Part shown: piece after piece, positions 36,407 to 44,826 of the stretch
Numbering within the stretch: the stretch's first letter is position 1
Layout of the letters: every line of letters starts with the position of its first letter
DNA from: Planctomycetota bacterium
GTDB taxonomy: Bacteria; Planctomycetota; Phycisphaerae; WQYP01
Assembly: GCA_021810145.1 (NCBI GenBank)
Contig: JAJZJL010000016.1
Coordinates: 1-49,774 of the forward strand
Direction: 5' to 3'
DNA: 49,774 nucleotides
Position numbers and translations under genes: made by a program
Notes under the pieces: generated by a model
What the model was told of the DNA's origin: nothing
The model's input: the letters and a program-made list of their open reading frames with translations, nothing else
Databases searched by the model: none

Positions 36407-37642
36407 ATGATGCGAAAAAACAAACGGGTTTTATTTGTCGGAAATCTGGCCATTGCCTACAACCGCGATGTGCTGCGCGGCGTGGCTGAATATGCCGGAC
36501 AGCAGCCGGCGATTCGGGTTTTCTTTCCGGATAACTTTCATCCGGCGGATTTACCGGCACTGATTCGTTGTGATATTCATGGTGTGATTGTGGCGGGTTG
36601 TCCGCCCGCGTGGAAACTCCCGGAAAGAATTTCCCGCCGCGGTGTTCCGGCGGTTGATGTTTCCGCGGAATTGGAGACTTCCAGTTTGCCGCGTGTTGTT
36701 ACGGATGATGCGGCGGTGGGGCGGATGGCCGCGGACTACTTTATTGACCGTGGATTCAAACGCCTGGTCTATTACGGCATGTCGCAACGCTACTGGTCCG
36801 ACGCGCGGCGCGATGGTTTTATAGCGCAGGCCGCAGCTCGTGGCGCTGATGCCCGATATTTCCATAAACAACAGGCGGAAGCGGAAGATCGTGCCGGCCT
36901 GTTTCCCGGAACCGCCGCGAGCTGGCTTAAAAAGTTGCCCAAGCCCACCGCGATCTATGCCGGTGATGACCTTCTCGGTGCCTACCTCGTGGAGGCCTGC
37001 CGGCACTTAAGAATTCGCGTGCCGGAAGATATGGCCATACTGGGCACCGACAATGACGATTTATACGGCCAACTCCGAACGCCTCATTTATCCAGCATTC
37101 TCCTGGATAGCCGAAACATCGGCATACAGGCCATGGCGATGCTGTATCGATTGATTCGCGGTCGCAAGGTAAAAGCCAAGACCGTTCTGATTCCACCGGT
37201 ACGGGTTATCACCCGCCTGTCATCGGATATCTTCGGCGTGGAGGACGAATTGGTGCGCGAGGCGCTTGGCCTAATTCAGCAGCATTTAAGCAGCGGTGTG
37301 TCGGTCAAATGGCTGGCGGAAAGGCTTGCCGTGTCCCGGCCTACCATGGAACGGCATTTTGAAGCCGCACTGAATCGCAGCCCGGCGACGGAAATCCAAC
37401 GCATTCAGATGGAAACCGCGCGCCAACTCATATTGGATTCGGATATGCCCATTGCCGATGTGGCGCAGAAAGCGGGCTACAGTTCGCCGCGGCAGTTCAG
37501 CACGTCGTTCCATGATTACTTTAATGAAACGCCCCGAACGATGCGTAAAATGCACCGCTATGCGGCTGCTGCGTCACCGGATTCTGGAACCAGAGCATCG
37601 GTTGCGGCCGCACAAAGTCATGCGGATCGTTCAACGCTTTAA
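36407..37642 (+). CDS. XylR-type AraC-family transcriptional regulator
   Basis: A 411-aa DNA-binding regulator. It has a LacI/periplasmic-binding-like sensor domain (about residues 5-280: RVLFVGNLAIAYNRDVLRG, RVVTDDAAVGRMAADYF, AIYAGDDLLGAYLVEACR, AILGTDNDDLYGQL) followed by a C-terminal AraC double helix-turn-helix (about 295-390: VKWLAERLAVSRPTMERHFE, PIADVAQKAGYSSPRQFSTS). This layout is that of E. coli XylR, which binds xylose and activates sugar catabolism; many planctomycete relatives have unknown sugar ligands. ATG 36407 is chosen over an in-frame TTG at 36335 because GAGG is 6 bp upstream and the sensor domain starts there. The neighbouring genes give no hint of the regulon. It is the first gene beyond the island. 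Confidence 0.9.
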   Translation: MMRKNKRVLFVGNLAIAYNRDVLRGVAEYAGQQPAIRVFFPDNFHPADLPALIRCDIHGVIVAGCPPAWKLPERISRRGVPAVDVSAELETSSLPRVVTDDAAVGRMAADYFIDRGFKRLVYYGMSQRYWSDARRDGFIAQAAARGADARYFHKQQAEAEDRAGLFPGTAASWLKKLPKPTAIYAGDDLLGAYLVEACRHLRIRVPEDMAILGTDNDDLYGQLRTPHLSSILLDSRNIGIQAMAMLYRLIRGRKVKAKTVLIPPVRVITRLSSDIFGVEDELVREALGLIQQHLSSGVSVKWLAERLAVSRPTMERHFEAALNRSPATEIQRIQMETARQLILDSDMPIADVAQKAGYSSPRQFSTSFHDYFNETPRTMRKMHRYAAAASPDSGTRASVAAAQSHADRSTL

Positions 37643-37823
37643 CCGTACCGCCCATCAGACGTTGGTAGAAATGTAACAGCCGCTGGAAACCGCTGTCCAA
37701 CGTCGCTTATGAGTTACCTTTCCGCTTAAAAGGGGATCGCTTTTGCGGCGGCAAACAACGTGGCGCGAAATGACAGATGCATGAAGTGCCGTCCGCGATA
37801 TTCAGTAAAATGGAGAAGTTGTA

Positions 37824-38546
37824 ATGAAAATACCGGTGGTTTTATCCTGGAGCGGCGGCAAAGATTGCGCGATGGCGCTTTATGAGCTTTCTCGCTGTGC
37901 GGATTATCAGGTTGTCGCACTTCTTACAACCGTCTCGGAAGAATATAAGCGCATCAGTCACCATGGCGTAAGGGAGGAATTACTCGAACTTCAGGCGCGG
38001 GCCATTGGTCTTCCGCTGGATAAAATCTATTTACCGTCAAACAACTCCCGCCCCTGTACCAACGCGGTTTATGAACAGATCATGGCTGACGCGATGCGGC
38101 GATATATCCGGCAAGGCGTTAATACCGTGGGTTTTGGAGATTTGTTTCTTGAGGATTTGCGGGCATGGCGCGAAAAAAATCTTGCAACAATTGGAATGCG
38201 GGCCATATTTCCGCTGTGGAAGCGCCCAACCGGCGACCTGGCGCGGCAGTTGATTGCTCTGGGGTTCAAGGGGTATTTGTCCTGTGTGGAGGGCAAGCTT
38301 GGTCCCGGTTTTGCGGGACGAAGTTTTGATTCTCTCTTGCTAGCCGATCTGCCACCGCATATCGATCCCTGTGGCGAAAATGGAGAATTTCACACATTTA
38401 TATATGATGGTCCGGTCTTTTTGCATCCGGTTCATACACAACTGGGGGCGGTAGTGGTGCGCGACGGGCGGTATTACGCGGATTTATTGTCGGCCGATGC
38501 TCCACACCACCAACCGATGGACGCAACGGCAATACCGCCGGTGTAA
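37824..38546 (+). CDS. PP-loop ATP-binding protein of the Dph6/DUF71 family
   Basis: A 240-aa adenine-nucleotide alpha-hydrolase-fold protein. The ATP-binding PP-loop SWSGGKDCAMAL is at 8-19. The DUF71 signatures follow: TNAVYEQIMADAM, VGFGDLFLEDLRAWREKNL, FPLWKRPTGDLARQLIALGF, and a C-terminal GENGEFHTFIYDGPVF. In eukaryotes the family makes diphthamide from diphthine and ammonia; bacteria lack diphthamide, so the substrate here is not known and is presumably another amidation. GGAG lies 8 bp upstream of ATG 37824. It is a single gene with a hairpin terminator candidate about 90 bp downstream. Confidence 0.85.
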   Translation: MKIPVVLSWSGGKDCAMALYELSRCADYQVVALLTTVSEEYKRISHHGVREELLELQARAIGLPLDKIYLPSNNSRPCTNAVYEQIMADAMRRYIRQGVNTVGFGDLFLEDLRAWREKNLATIGMRAIFPLWKRPTGDLARQLIALGFKGYLSCVEGKLGPGFAGRSFDSLLLADLPPHIDPCGENGEFHTFIYDGPVFLHPVHTQLGAVVVRDGRYYADLLSADAPHHQPMDATAIPPV

Positions 38547-38632
38547 TCATGCCGCAACAATCAGGCCCTCCCCGCTCAAGCCGGGGCAGGTCTGGCGATT
38601 GAATCGGCAGATCGGGATTCGCGTCTAATGCA

Positions 38633-38668
38633 CCGCATATTGCTTATGCGGTCACAGGCCTCTTTTTT
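38633..38668 (+). terminator. Candidate terminator between the PP-loop gene and icd
   Basis: A perfect 7-bp stem CCGCATA/TATGCGG with loop TTGCT (38633-38651) is followed 11 nt later by a run of six T (to 38668). The distance between hairpin and T run weakens the case. Confidence 0.35.
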
Positions 38669-38767
38669 ACATGCAGCCGGGAGAAGACTTGTTAAGACCG
38701 GCGTTGTGTTTTAAGCTACCGGTCTGATGCGTGATTGGTTCACAGTTATAGAAGGTGATTTTTTATT

Positions 38768-40054
38768 ATGAGCAGCAGCGAATTTTCCAATGTACAGGTT
38801 CCCTCACACGGACAAAGCATTACCATGGGGGCGGACAGAAAACTGCACGTTCCGGATCATCCGATTATCCCGTTTATTGAAGGTGATGGAACCGGACCGG
38901 ATATCTGGCGGGCCAGCGTACGGGTGTTTGATGCGGCGGTGGAAAAAGCCTATAAGGGGAAACGCAAAATCGCCTGGATGGAGGTCTACGCCGGTGAAAA
39001 ATCATTCCTGAAATTTAAAACCGGCGAAAGCGCCGGCGATGCCAAGGCCTGGTTGCCTGATGACACGGTTAATGCCTTTCGCAAATTTCTCGTAGGTATC
39101 AAAGGGCCGCTGACCACGCCGGTGGGCGGCGGAATACGCTCCCTGAATGTGGCGTTGCGGCAACAGTTGGATCTATATGTATGTGTGCGGCCTGTGCGAT
39201 ATTTTAACGGCGTGCCGAGTCCGGTTAAGCGGCCGCAAGCCGTTGACATGGTCATTTACCGTGAAAATACCGAAGATATTTATGCCGGAATCGAATGGGC
39301 GGCCGGGTCGCCGGAAGCTCAAAAGGTGTTGAAGTTCATTGAGGCCGAATTTCCACAGACGTTCAAAAAGGTTCGTTTCCCGGCTACCTCGGGTGTGGGC
39401 ATTAAGCCGGTCAGCAGGGAAGGGTCGCAGCGGCTCATTGGGGCGGCCATTGATTATGCCATTGCCCATAAGCGCAAAAGTGTCACGCTGGTGCACAAAG
39501 GCAATATCATGAAATACACGGAAGGGGCCTTCCGTGACTGGGGTTATCAACTCGCTAAGGAAAAATATGGTGCCGTCGAAATCGATGGTGGCCCCTGGTG
39601 CAAGTTGCCCAATGGCATTGTCATTAAAGATTCCATTGCCGATATAACCCTCCAGCAGGTGCTCACACGGCCCGAAGAATTTGATGTTATTGCCACTCTG
39701 AATCTCAATGGCGATTATTTAAGCGACGCTCTGGCGGCCCAGGTTGGTGGCATCGGCATCGCGCCGGGGGGAAATATTAATTATCACACCGGCCATGCCG
39801 TATTTGAAGCCACGCATGGTACGGCACCCAAATACGCCAATCAGGATAAGGTCAATCCCGGCAGTGTCATTCTTTCCGGTGTCATGATGCTTGAGCACCT
39901 CGGCTGGCAGGAAGCAGCCGATTCAATCGTCAAGAGTCTGGAACGGACCATTGGCGAGAAAGTTGTAACCTATGACTTTGCCCGGCTCATGACCGGAGCC
40001 AAAGAGGTTAAATGCAGCGAATTTGCCGATGCGCTTATTGGCAATCTGGCCTGA
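38768..40054 (+). CDS. icd: Isocitrate dehydrogenase (NADP-dependent type)
   Basis: Oxidative decarboxylation of isocitrate to 2-oxoglutarate in the TCA cycle. The 428-aa protein matches the E. coli-type homodimeric enzyme. The substrate loop is [17 protein letters not shown]. The [20 protein letters not shown] segment carries the serine that is phosphorylated by AceK in enterics. [14 protein letters not shown] follows. Catalytic residues lie in [13 protein letters not shown] and [13 protein letters not shown], and the NADP-type cofactor site in [20 protein letters not shown] 38768 is preceded by GAAGGTG 10 bp upstream. The 221-bp upstream region separates it from the PP-loop gene and should hold its own promoter. 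Confidence 0.96.
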   Translation: MSSSEFSNVQVPSHGQSITMGADRKLHVPDHPIIPFIEGDGTGPDIWRASVRVFDAAVEKAYKGKRKIAWMEVYAGEKSFLKFKTGESAGDAKAWLPDDTVNAFRKFLVGIKGPLTTPVGGGIRSLNVALRQQLDLYVCVRPVRYFNGVPSPVKRPQAVDMVIYRENTEDIYAGIEWAAGSPEAQKVLKFIEAEFPQTFKKVRFPATSGVGIKPVSREGSQRLIGAAIDYAIAHKRKSVTLVHKGNIMKYTEGAFRDWGYQLAKEKYGAVEIDGGPWCKLPNGIVIKDSIADITLQQVLTRPEEFDVIATLNLNGDYLSDALAAQVGGIGIAPGGNINYHTGHAVFEATHGTAPKYANQDKVNPGSVILSGVMMLEHLGWQEAADSIVKSLERTIGEKVVTYDFARLMTGAKEVKCSEFADALIGNLA

Positions 40055-40338
40055 AGCCTGTGCGTTGCCTATAATAAGGGCGTTTGATAGATCGGCTGCC
40101 CAGCGCAACGAAAAATGCCATGATCCGCCCGGCCCGGCAAACCTCCGGCACCGAAAAGCCGGTAAATGTATGCCAAAAAGTCGCTTGCAGTGACGGCCCA
40201 CAGACTATAAGGTATATGGTTCAACCAAGGGCTTGGTGATGCAAGATCCAACGGTTTGATGGCGGCTCCGACTGCTGATAGTCAGTTGGAACATGTGAAG
40301 GTAACCATTAGTGTCCGCATTGCGGCAAAGGATTGACT

Positions 40339-40740
40339 ATGAGCGAACAATTTAAAGATAAAACAGTGCTGGTTGTCGATGATGACGCCGATGTTCTTGC
40401 CACGATCACGGCTGCCCTGTCAACAACCGGGGCCAAAGTTATCTCCGCTGGAGATGGCAATACCGCCGTGGAAATGGCTGAAAAAGATCAACCGGATCTT
40501 ATCGTATTGGATATGATGTTACCCAAACGCAGTGGCTTTCTGGTGGTGGAACGAATCAAAGCCCGCAAACCCAAGGGCAGCAAGCCGTTTGTTATTATGA
40601 TTACCGGTAATATGGGAACCCGCCATAAAACCTATGCCGAGACTTTGGGCGTGGATGACTACATCAACAAACCATTCCGTATCGACCGGCTTATTATGTC
40701 GATGGACAAGTTGCTGAACCCGGCACCGGCCGCATCGTAA
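40339..40740 (+). CDS. Single-domain response regulator (CheY-like)
   Basis: A 133-aa stand-alone receiver domain. The acidic pocket is VVDDDAD (14-16), the phosphoacceptor D58 is in LIVLDMMLPKRSG, T89 is in IMITGN and K111 in DDYINKPF; all key residues are intact. There is no output domain, so it likely acts by protein-protein contact as a CheY/DivK-type relay. ATG 40339 has AAGGA 6 bp upstream; an in-frame TTG two codons earlier is ignored. No histidine kinase gene is nearby. It is followed 36 bp downstream by mutM on the same strand, possibly co-transcribed. Confidence 0.93.
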   Translation: MSEQFKDKTVLVVDDDADVLATITAALSTTGAKVISAGDGNTAVEMAEKDQPDLIVLDMMLPKRSGFLVVERIKARKPKGSKPFVIMITGNMGTRHKTYAETLGVDDYINKPFRIDRLIMSMDKLLNPAPAAS

Positions 40741-40776
40741 TGGCGCTGCGGTGGTCGCCGCAATTGGAACCCGCTT

Positions 40777-41595
40777 ATGCCGGAGCTTCCGGAAGTTCAG
40801 GAAGTTCGCCGTTCGCTTGAGCCATTTGTGCTCAATGTACCGATTATGGACGTAACAGTCCTGCGAAATAGCTATATCCGAACGGGTGCCGGATCCATTT
40901 CCGCATTGATCGGGCGAAGGGTTCAGCGAACGCTGCGCCATGGCAAAAAACTTTTCTGTATTTTTGATGACGGGCAGGTGCTGCTGATCCACCTTGGCAT
41001 GAGCGGCTGCATTGCTTGTTGCAGGCCCGAAGAACCGCTGCAACCTCACACGCACTATTTGATGCAATTGGCCACCGGTTATCAATTCCGCATGCGGGAC
41101 CCGCGCCGGTTCGGGGGGCTGTGGCATTATTCCAGTTGGGCTTTGGCGGAACAATCGGAAATAACCGGAAAAATGGGGGTTGACGCACTGGATGTTACGG
41201 CCATGCATTTTTCGGCATGGCGCAATAAGCAGGGCCGCTTGAAAACGGACCTGCTTTCCCAGCGCACGGTAGCCGGCTTGGGAAATATATATGTTGATGA
41301 GTCGCTCTGGCTGGCCGGCCTGCATCCGCTCCAGAGGGTCAATAAGCTCCGGGACCGGCATGCTTTGGCCCTTGCCACAGCCATTCGCGCGGTGCTCAAC
41401 AAGTCCATTACCATGGGGGGAACAACCTTGCGCGATTATCGCAATGTCGCGCAACAGAAGGGGCAATTCGCGCAAAGTCTGTGCGTTTATGGCCGGGCAG
41501 ACCTGCCATGTTTGCGCTGCGGCAGTACCCTGATTTCCAGAACCATCGGCGGCCGCACCACCGTCCTGTGCCCTCAATGCCAACGACGAATCTGA
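40777..41595 (+). CDS. mutM: Formamidopyrimidine-DNA glycosylase (Fpg/MutM)
   Basis: Removes 8-oxoguanine and formamidopyrimidines and nicks abasic sites in base-excision repair. The 272-aa protein begins MPELPEVQEVRRSL, giving the catalytic N-terminal proline and Glu3. The lysine of LRHGKKLF corresponds to the conserved K57 region. The helix-two-turn-helix is around LSQRTVAGLGNIYVDESLW. The C-terminal zinc finger has C245, C248, C265 and C268 (CLRC...CPQC). All catalytic features are present, so the enzyme should be active. ATG 40777 is fixed by the need for MPE at the N-terminus. Confidence 0.96.
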   Translation: MPELPEVQEVRRSLEPFVLNVPIMDVTVLRNSYIRTGAGSISALIGRRVQRTLRHGKKLFCIFDDGQVLLIHLGMSGCIACCRPEEPLQPHTHYLMQLATGYQFRMRDPRRFGGLWHYSSWALAEQSEITGKMGVDALDVTAMHFSAWRNKQGRLKTDLLSQRTVAGLGNIYVDESLWLAGLHPLQRVNKLRDRHALALATAIRAVLNKSITMGGTTLRDYRNVAQQKGQFAQSLCVYGRADLPCLRCGSTLISRTIGGRTTVLCPQCQRRI

Positions 41596-42265
41596 CCCCG
41601 CCGCCTCAGGGCCTGTCTGAAAAATCCGATGCGGGTTCATTGGCTTGGCAATTCGGCACACCAGGGAAACAACGGGCAAACTGGCTTTTGGCGTCGGCGG
41701 GTATCTGCGATGGCGAATCGGATTAGCTTCCTGACAGGATGACGTGGACCGCCCCGGCGCGCACGGGGTAAACTCTCTAAGCGGACTGCGCGGATACGGG
41801 GCGACGCGGTACTGTGTTACCTTAATTGGGGACAGCATTGGCTTTGGTTCGGGGTTTGAGCCTCCAGAGATGCCTCGTTCACGTTCTGGAACATCCGCGC
41901 AGGAGCTTTACCCCGTGCGCGCCGGGGCGGTTTCTTGCCGTTTCTGTTGATTTGGAGGCGACAGTGGACCACGGATGTCACGGATGAAACGGATACGGGT
42001 GAAACGCTTAACAACGAGCAACGGATCCCGGCGCGACGGTGAACAGCGAGCAATGGGGAATTTGTTTTGCGGGCACGGCGGGTATCTGCGGTGGCGAGCT
42101 GGATTGGAGCATGGATTTGACTGATGGTGCCGGTAACGGCAGAGTGGGTATTACTATATTAAGTAGAATCACAGAATTTCGGGTCAAAGTTAGCTTTGCA
42201 GAACGGACAGCATCCGGTGGATCGTATCAACCACGGCTGGATCGCTCGCAGTGCCGCTTCTCATG
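41596..42265. other. Gene-free, repeat-rich gap
   Basis: No gene is seen in 670 bp. It holds the palindromic element at 41748-41931, two related 29-bp words (41696-41724 and 42077-42105, both starting GGCGGGTATCTGCG), and an 'aacaacgagcaacgga' word near 42010 like those in the first 1.6 kb. Confidence 0.6.
41748..41931. repeat. 184-bp palindromic, MITE-like element with 25-bp perfect inverted ends
   Basis: The 25-bp end at 41748-41772 (starting accgccccggcgcgcacg) is the exact reverse complement of 41907-41931. A second, inner 10-bp inverted pair (ctgcgcggat at 41786-41795 and atccgcgcag at 41893-41902) is nested inside. The 134-bp interior encodes nothing. Size and perfect inverted ends fit a miniature inverted-repeat element or a large cruciform; no target-site duplication was clear. 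Confidence 0.65.
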
Positions 42266-42666
42266 TCACACAGGAAGTTTTTTCGAGCGCAGGAAGATCA
42301 GCAGCACAAACAGATAGGCGGCGCACGACAGCACCAGATGATGGTGGAACCCTCTGAATCTTCGTAATGGTCAAAGCCCAAATCAGTATTATCACGCTGG
42401 AAAAATTGTTCGATGGCGAAACGTCCCCGGCTCCATCGCATACAACGTTTGGCGGTGGGCGGAGCCTTGAGAGAAGCCCGGTACAGATGGTAAGGGTGGC
42501 CGTGGCCCGCGGGCCAGTCCACCACCAGATACGTCTGCGGCCTGTCACCAGTCTGTTCATTAAGATCGCCTGACACATAGACCGGCAGCCATCCGATGGG
42601 CGTGGTACGCTTACCACCGTCGGCGTTATGCCAGGCCACAGGGTGCCACTCTGGCTGCGCCGCAGG
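42266..42666 (-). pseudogene. C-terminal remnant of an IS4/IS701-like DDE transposase
   Basis: The minus-strand frame below 42666 reads GWLPVYVSGDL and GRFAIEQFFQRDNTDLGFDHYED, matching the region around the catalytic glutamate of IS701/IS4-type transposases (cf. W-x-I-E-Q-F-F-Q...LGLDHFEG). At about 42351-42362 the frame breaks. The expected continuation (GFHHHLVLSCAAYLFVLLIF, then LRSKKLPV and stop at 42266-42268) is in another frame, so a one-base indel has inactivated it. The N-terminal two-thirds, including the first two catalytic aspartates, are missing: a stop codon (42667-42669) lies directly upstream in frame. It adjoins the aldo/keto reductase gene. Confidence 0.7.
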
Positions 42667-42819
42667 TCACAATGCTCCGCCTCTGAACGAACCGCCGCTA
42701 TTATCCGTTACCACCAGTGGTGAATTCGTGCCGCCATCACGTCACAGAAACGGCATGGACGCAAAGTGGAGTATCGATGTAGTATCAAGCGCGTCCCGGT
42801 TCAGCTTCACGAGAATGTT

Positions 42820-43845
42820 TTATTTGCGCGAGATCTGCCCAAACGTCCCGCCGTGCAAGAAATCATGCACTTCCTTGCGGTGAAGAAAATCCAGCGGAAA
42901 GCCGAGTTCGATTTGGCTGATTTCATCCAATTGCGCCACTTGTTTGGCTTCAAGCGCCCATTGCAAACAATTCAAGTTGTCCTCGAATTGAGAAAACTTC
43001 CGGGCACCGAGAATTGGAATGACGCGGTGCTTTGAACGCAACCAATTCAATGCAATTTGCGCCAATGATCTGCCGGTCGCCTTGGAAATTTCAGCCATCA
43101 CGTTGATTGTGGTCAAACTGCGTTCTGACATTTCCGTGGGCAAGCGTTGTCTTAAACCTTCTTTGCTCGGATTTGAGCCTTTAGCGTATTTGCCGGTCAA
43201 TATTCCGCTGGCCAGCGGCGACCATGCCGTGACGCTCATGTCAAGCGCCTCGGCCATCGGAATTAATTCACGCTCTGGAGTTCGCTCAAGAAGATTATAT
43301 TCAATCTGTAGACCGACGAAGGGCGACCAGCCACGCAATTCGGCAAGCGTGTTGGCGCGTGCTATCCACCAAGCAGGCGCGTCCGAAATGCCAACGTAAA
43401 GAATTTTTCCCGCGCGAACCAAATCGTCCAAGCCGCGCATAACTTCCTCGATTGGCGTCAGTTCGTCCCATGCGTGGACCCAGTAAAGGTCAACGTAATC
43501 CAAACCAAGCCGTTTCAAGCTGCAATTCAACGCCTCGACCATGTGCTTGCGGTGATTACCCCCGGCATTCGGGTCCCCCGGCTTTCCATTGAAACTGTAT
43601 TTGGTGGCAATGATAAAATGCCCGCGGTCCGACTTGGTAAACTCGCCAACCATCTTCTCGCTGGTGCCGTTGGTATAGAGGTCAGCGGTGTCAACGAAAT
43701 TGCCGCCAGCGTTCGCAAACATGTCAAACATCTTACGGCTCTCATCTTTGTGTGCTCCCCAGCCCCACTCTTCGCCAAAAGTCATGGTGCCGAGGCACAG
43801 TTCCGAAACACGGAGGCCGGATTTTCCGAGCAGTTTGTACTTCAT
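42820..43845 (-). CDS. Aldo/keto reductase
   Basis: A 341-aa NADPH-dependent oxidoreductase of the TIM-barrel AKR superfamily, related to bacterial YajO/Tas-type enzymes. The start MKYKLLGKSGLRVSELCLGT is typical. The catalytic tetrad is visible as Asp and Tyr in FVDTADLYTNG, Lys in IIATKYSF and His in DLYWVHAWD. The C-terminal cofactor site includes PILGARKFSQFEDNL. The start at 43843-43845 has AAAGGAA a few bases upstream. The physiological substrate cannot be read. It is flanked on both sides by insertion-sequence debris and repeats, so it may have been acquired by transfer; neighbouring chromosomal genes are unrelated. Confidence 0.92.
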   Translation of the reverse strand: MKYKLLGKSGLRVSELCLGTMTFGEEWGWGAHKDESRKMFDMFANAGGNFVDTADLYTNGTSEKMVGEFTKSDRGHFIIATKYSFNGKPGDPNAGGNHRKHMVEALNCSLKRLGLDYVDLYWVHAWDELTPIEEVMRGLDDLVRAGKILYVGISDAPAWWIARANTLAELRGWSPFVGLQIEYNLLERTPERELIPMAEALDMSVTAWSPLASGILTGKYAKGSNPSKEGLRQRLPTEMSERSLTTINVMAEISKATGRSLAQIALNWLRSKHRVIPILGARKFSQFEDNLNCLQWALEAKQVAQLDEISQIELGFPLDFLHRKEVHDFLHGGTFGQISRK

Positions 43846-44034
43846 GATGTGTTCCTTTCAGCCTTGACTGGTTTAAATCGCAAAGTCGATGAAGTTCCAG
43901 ACATCTACCGGCGGTTCGAAGAATTCTGTTTCCATCTTAAACGTTTTTATGCCCCACATTTAGCCCCATTGGGTGTACTGTCTGGTGGTTTAGGGACGCG
44001 AATGACGATAAAGCGAGGAAGATTCTGTGTCAAG

Positions 44035-44096
44035 CCCAAGTTAAAAGTTGTCAAGCCAAAGTTAAAATGTCCGCTATTTACCAAAGTTAAAATGTC
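44035..44096. repeat. Short direct repeats resembling an insertion-sequence end
   Basis: CCAAAGTTAAAATGTC occurs at 44056-44071 and again at 44081-44096, with a diverged copy at 44035-44052. Clustered repeats of this kind are seen at the ends of IS21-family elements, where they bind transposase; no transposase gene is attached here. Confidence 0.45.
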
Positions 44097-44214
44097 GTCC
44101 CTCCCGGGACGCAGCGGGACGGGGTTTTGGGGGTTCGCCCGCTAACCGTGCGGTGGAGCGAGGGGGGACGACGCTGGTAGTGGCAGAACGGAGCCGACAG
44201 GACGACATGATGTC

Positions 44215-44340
44215 ATGGCACGCAAACCCGGAAATACTCCCGGCGGCTGGGTGTACCAGGTACGCTCCGGCGGTGCCGAGGTGCTGCATTTTAGACCGTG
44301 CGCGGACGGCCGCGGGTTTCCACTCCGCGGCTGCATGGTC
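44215..44340 (+). pseudogene. Possible N-terminal remnant of an IS200/REP-associated (RAYT) transposase
   Basis: An ATG at 44215 opens MARKPGNTPGGWVYQV, which closely follows the conserved start of Y1/REP-associated transposases (pGgwvYHv). After about 16 codons the expected LNR motif and the HUH histidines are absent, and the frame degenerates into arginine- and glycine-rich sequence. The similarity is short, so this is a tentative call. Confidence 0.4.
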
Positions 44341-44826
44341 GGAACCAGATCGCGTTGTGCCGTGAGCAGATCATTGTGGCGGCGGCAACCAATTGCTTTG
44401 CGTTCTTTGCGCCTTTGCGGTAATAATCGCTATGCCAAATGCTGAATCGTAAATCCTAAGTGCTAAATTCTCAACGCACTGAATCTGCGCAATCTGGGCA
44501 ATCTGTGGATTGCCTCGTGCCGCCTTTCCCGGTTTCCAAAATCCATAACCAGTCCCGAGTCGCCGGGATAGAATGAATTGAAAGCGCAGCGCTTCAAAAC
44601 GCTCCTAACTCCCAACTCCTGACTCCTCACCCCCTCTCCGCGGCTTCGTGCCGGGGTGCCTACGTCCTGCATCCGGCGCTGGAATTGTGGAATTGGTTCA
44701 GGCTGGATTCGGGCTGGACGCGGGTGGCCGGCGGGCTGAGCGTTCGCCGATACTGTCGAGTGCTTTCGCGGGGGGAAAAGCTGTTGCAGGCTTGAATTTG
44801 GACTTAAAACTCCTAAAATATCCTTC

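Larger units (their letters stand above)
43846..44826. other. 981-bp gap with mobile-element debris
   Basis: No intact gene. From left to right it holds short direct repeats at 44035-44096, a possible REP-transposase N-terminal fragment at 44215, dispersed 'tttgcgttctttgcgccttt' words near 44396 and 'aatctgcgcaatctgggcaa' words near 44482. At its right end TTGAAT (44792-44797) and TAAAAT (44814-44819), 16 bp apart, form a promoter candidate that would place transcription start almost at the ATG of the next gene. Confidence 0.55.

Noticed and set aside
40519..41838. 439-codon open frame opposite the response regulator and mutM
   Set aside because: Covers two clearly conserved plus-strand genes; composition (Pro/His/Gln-rich) is that of an antisense shadow.
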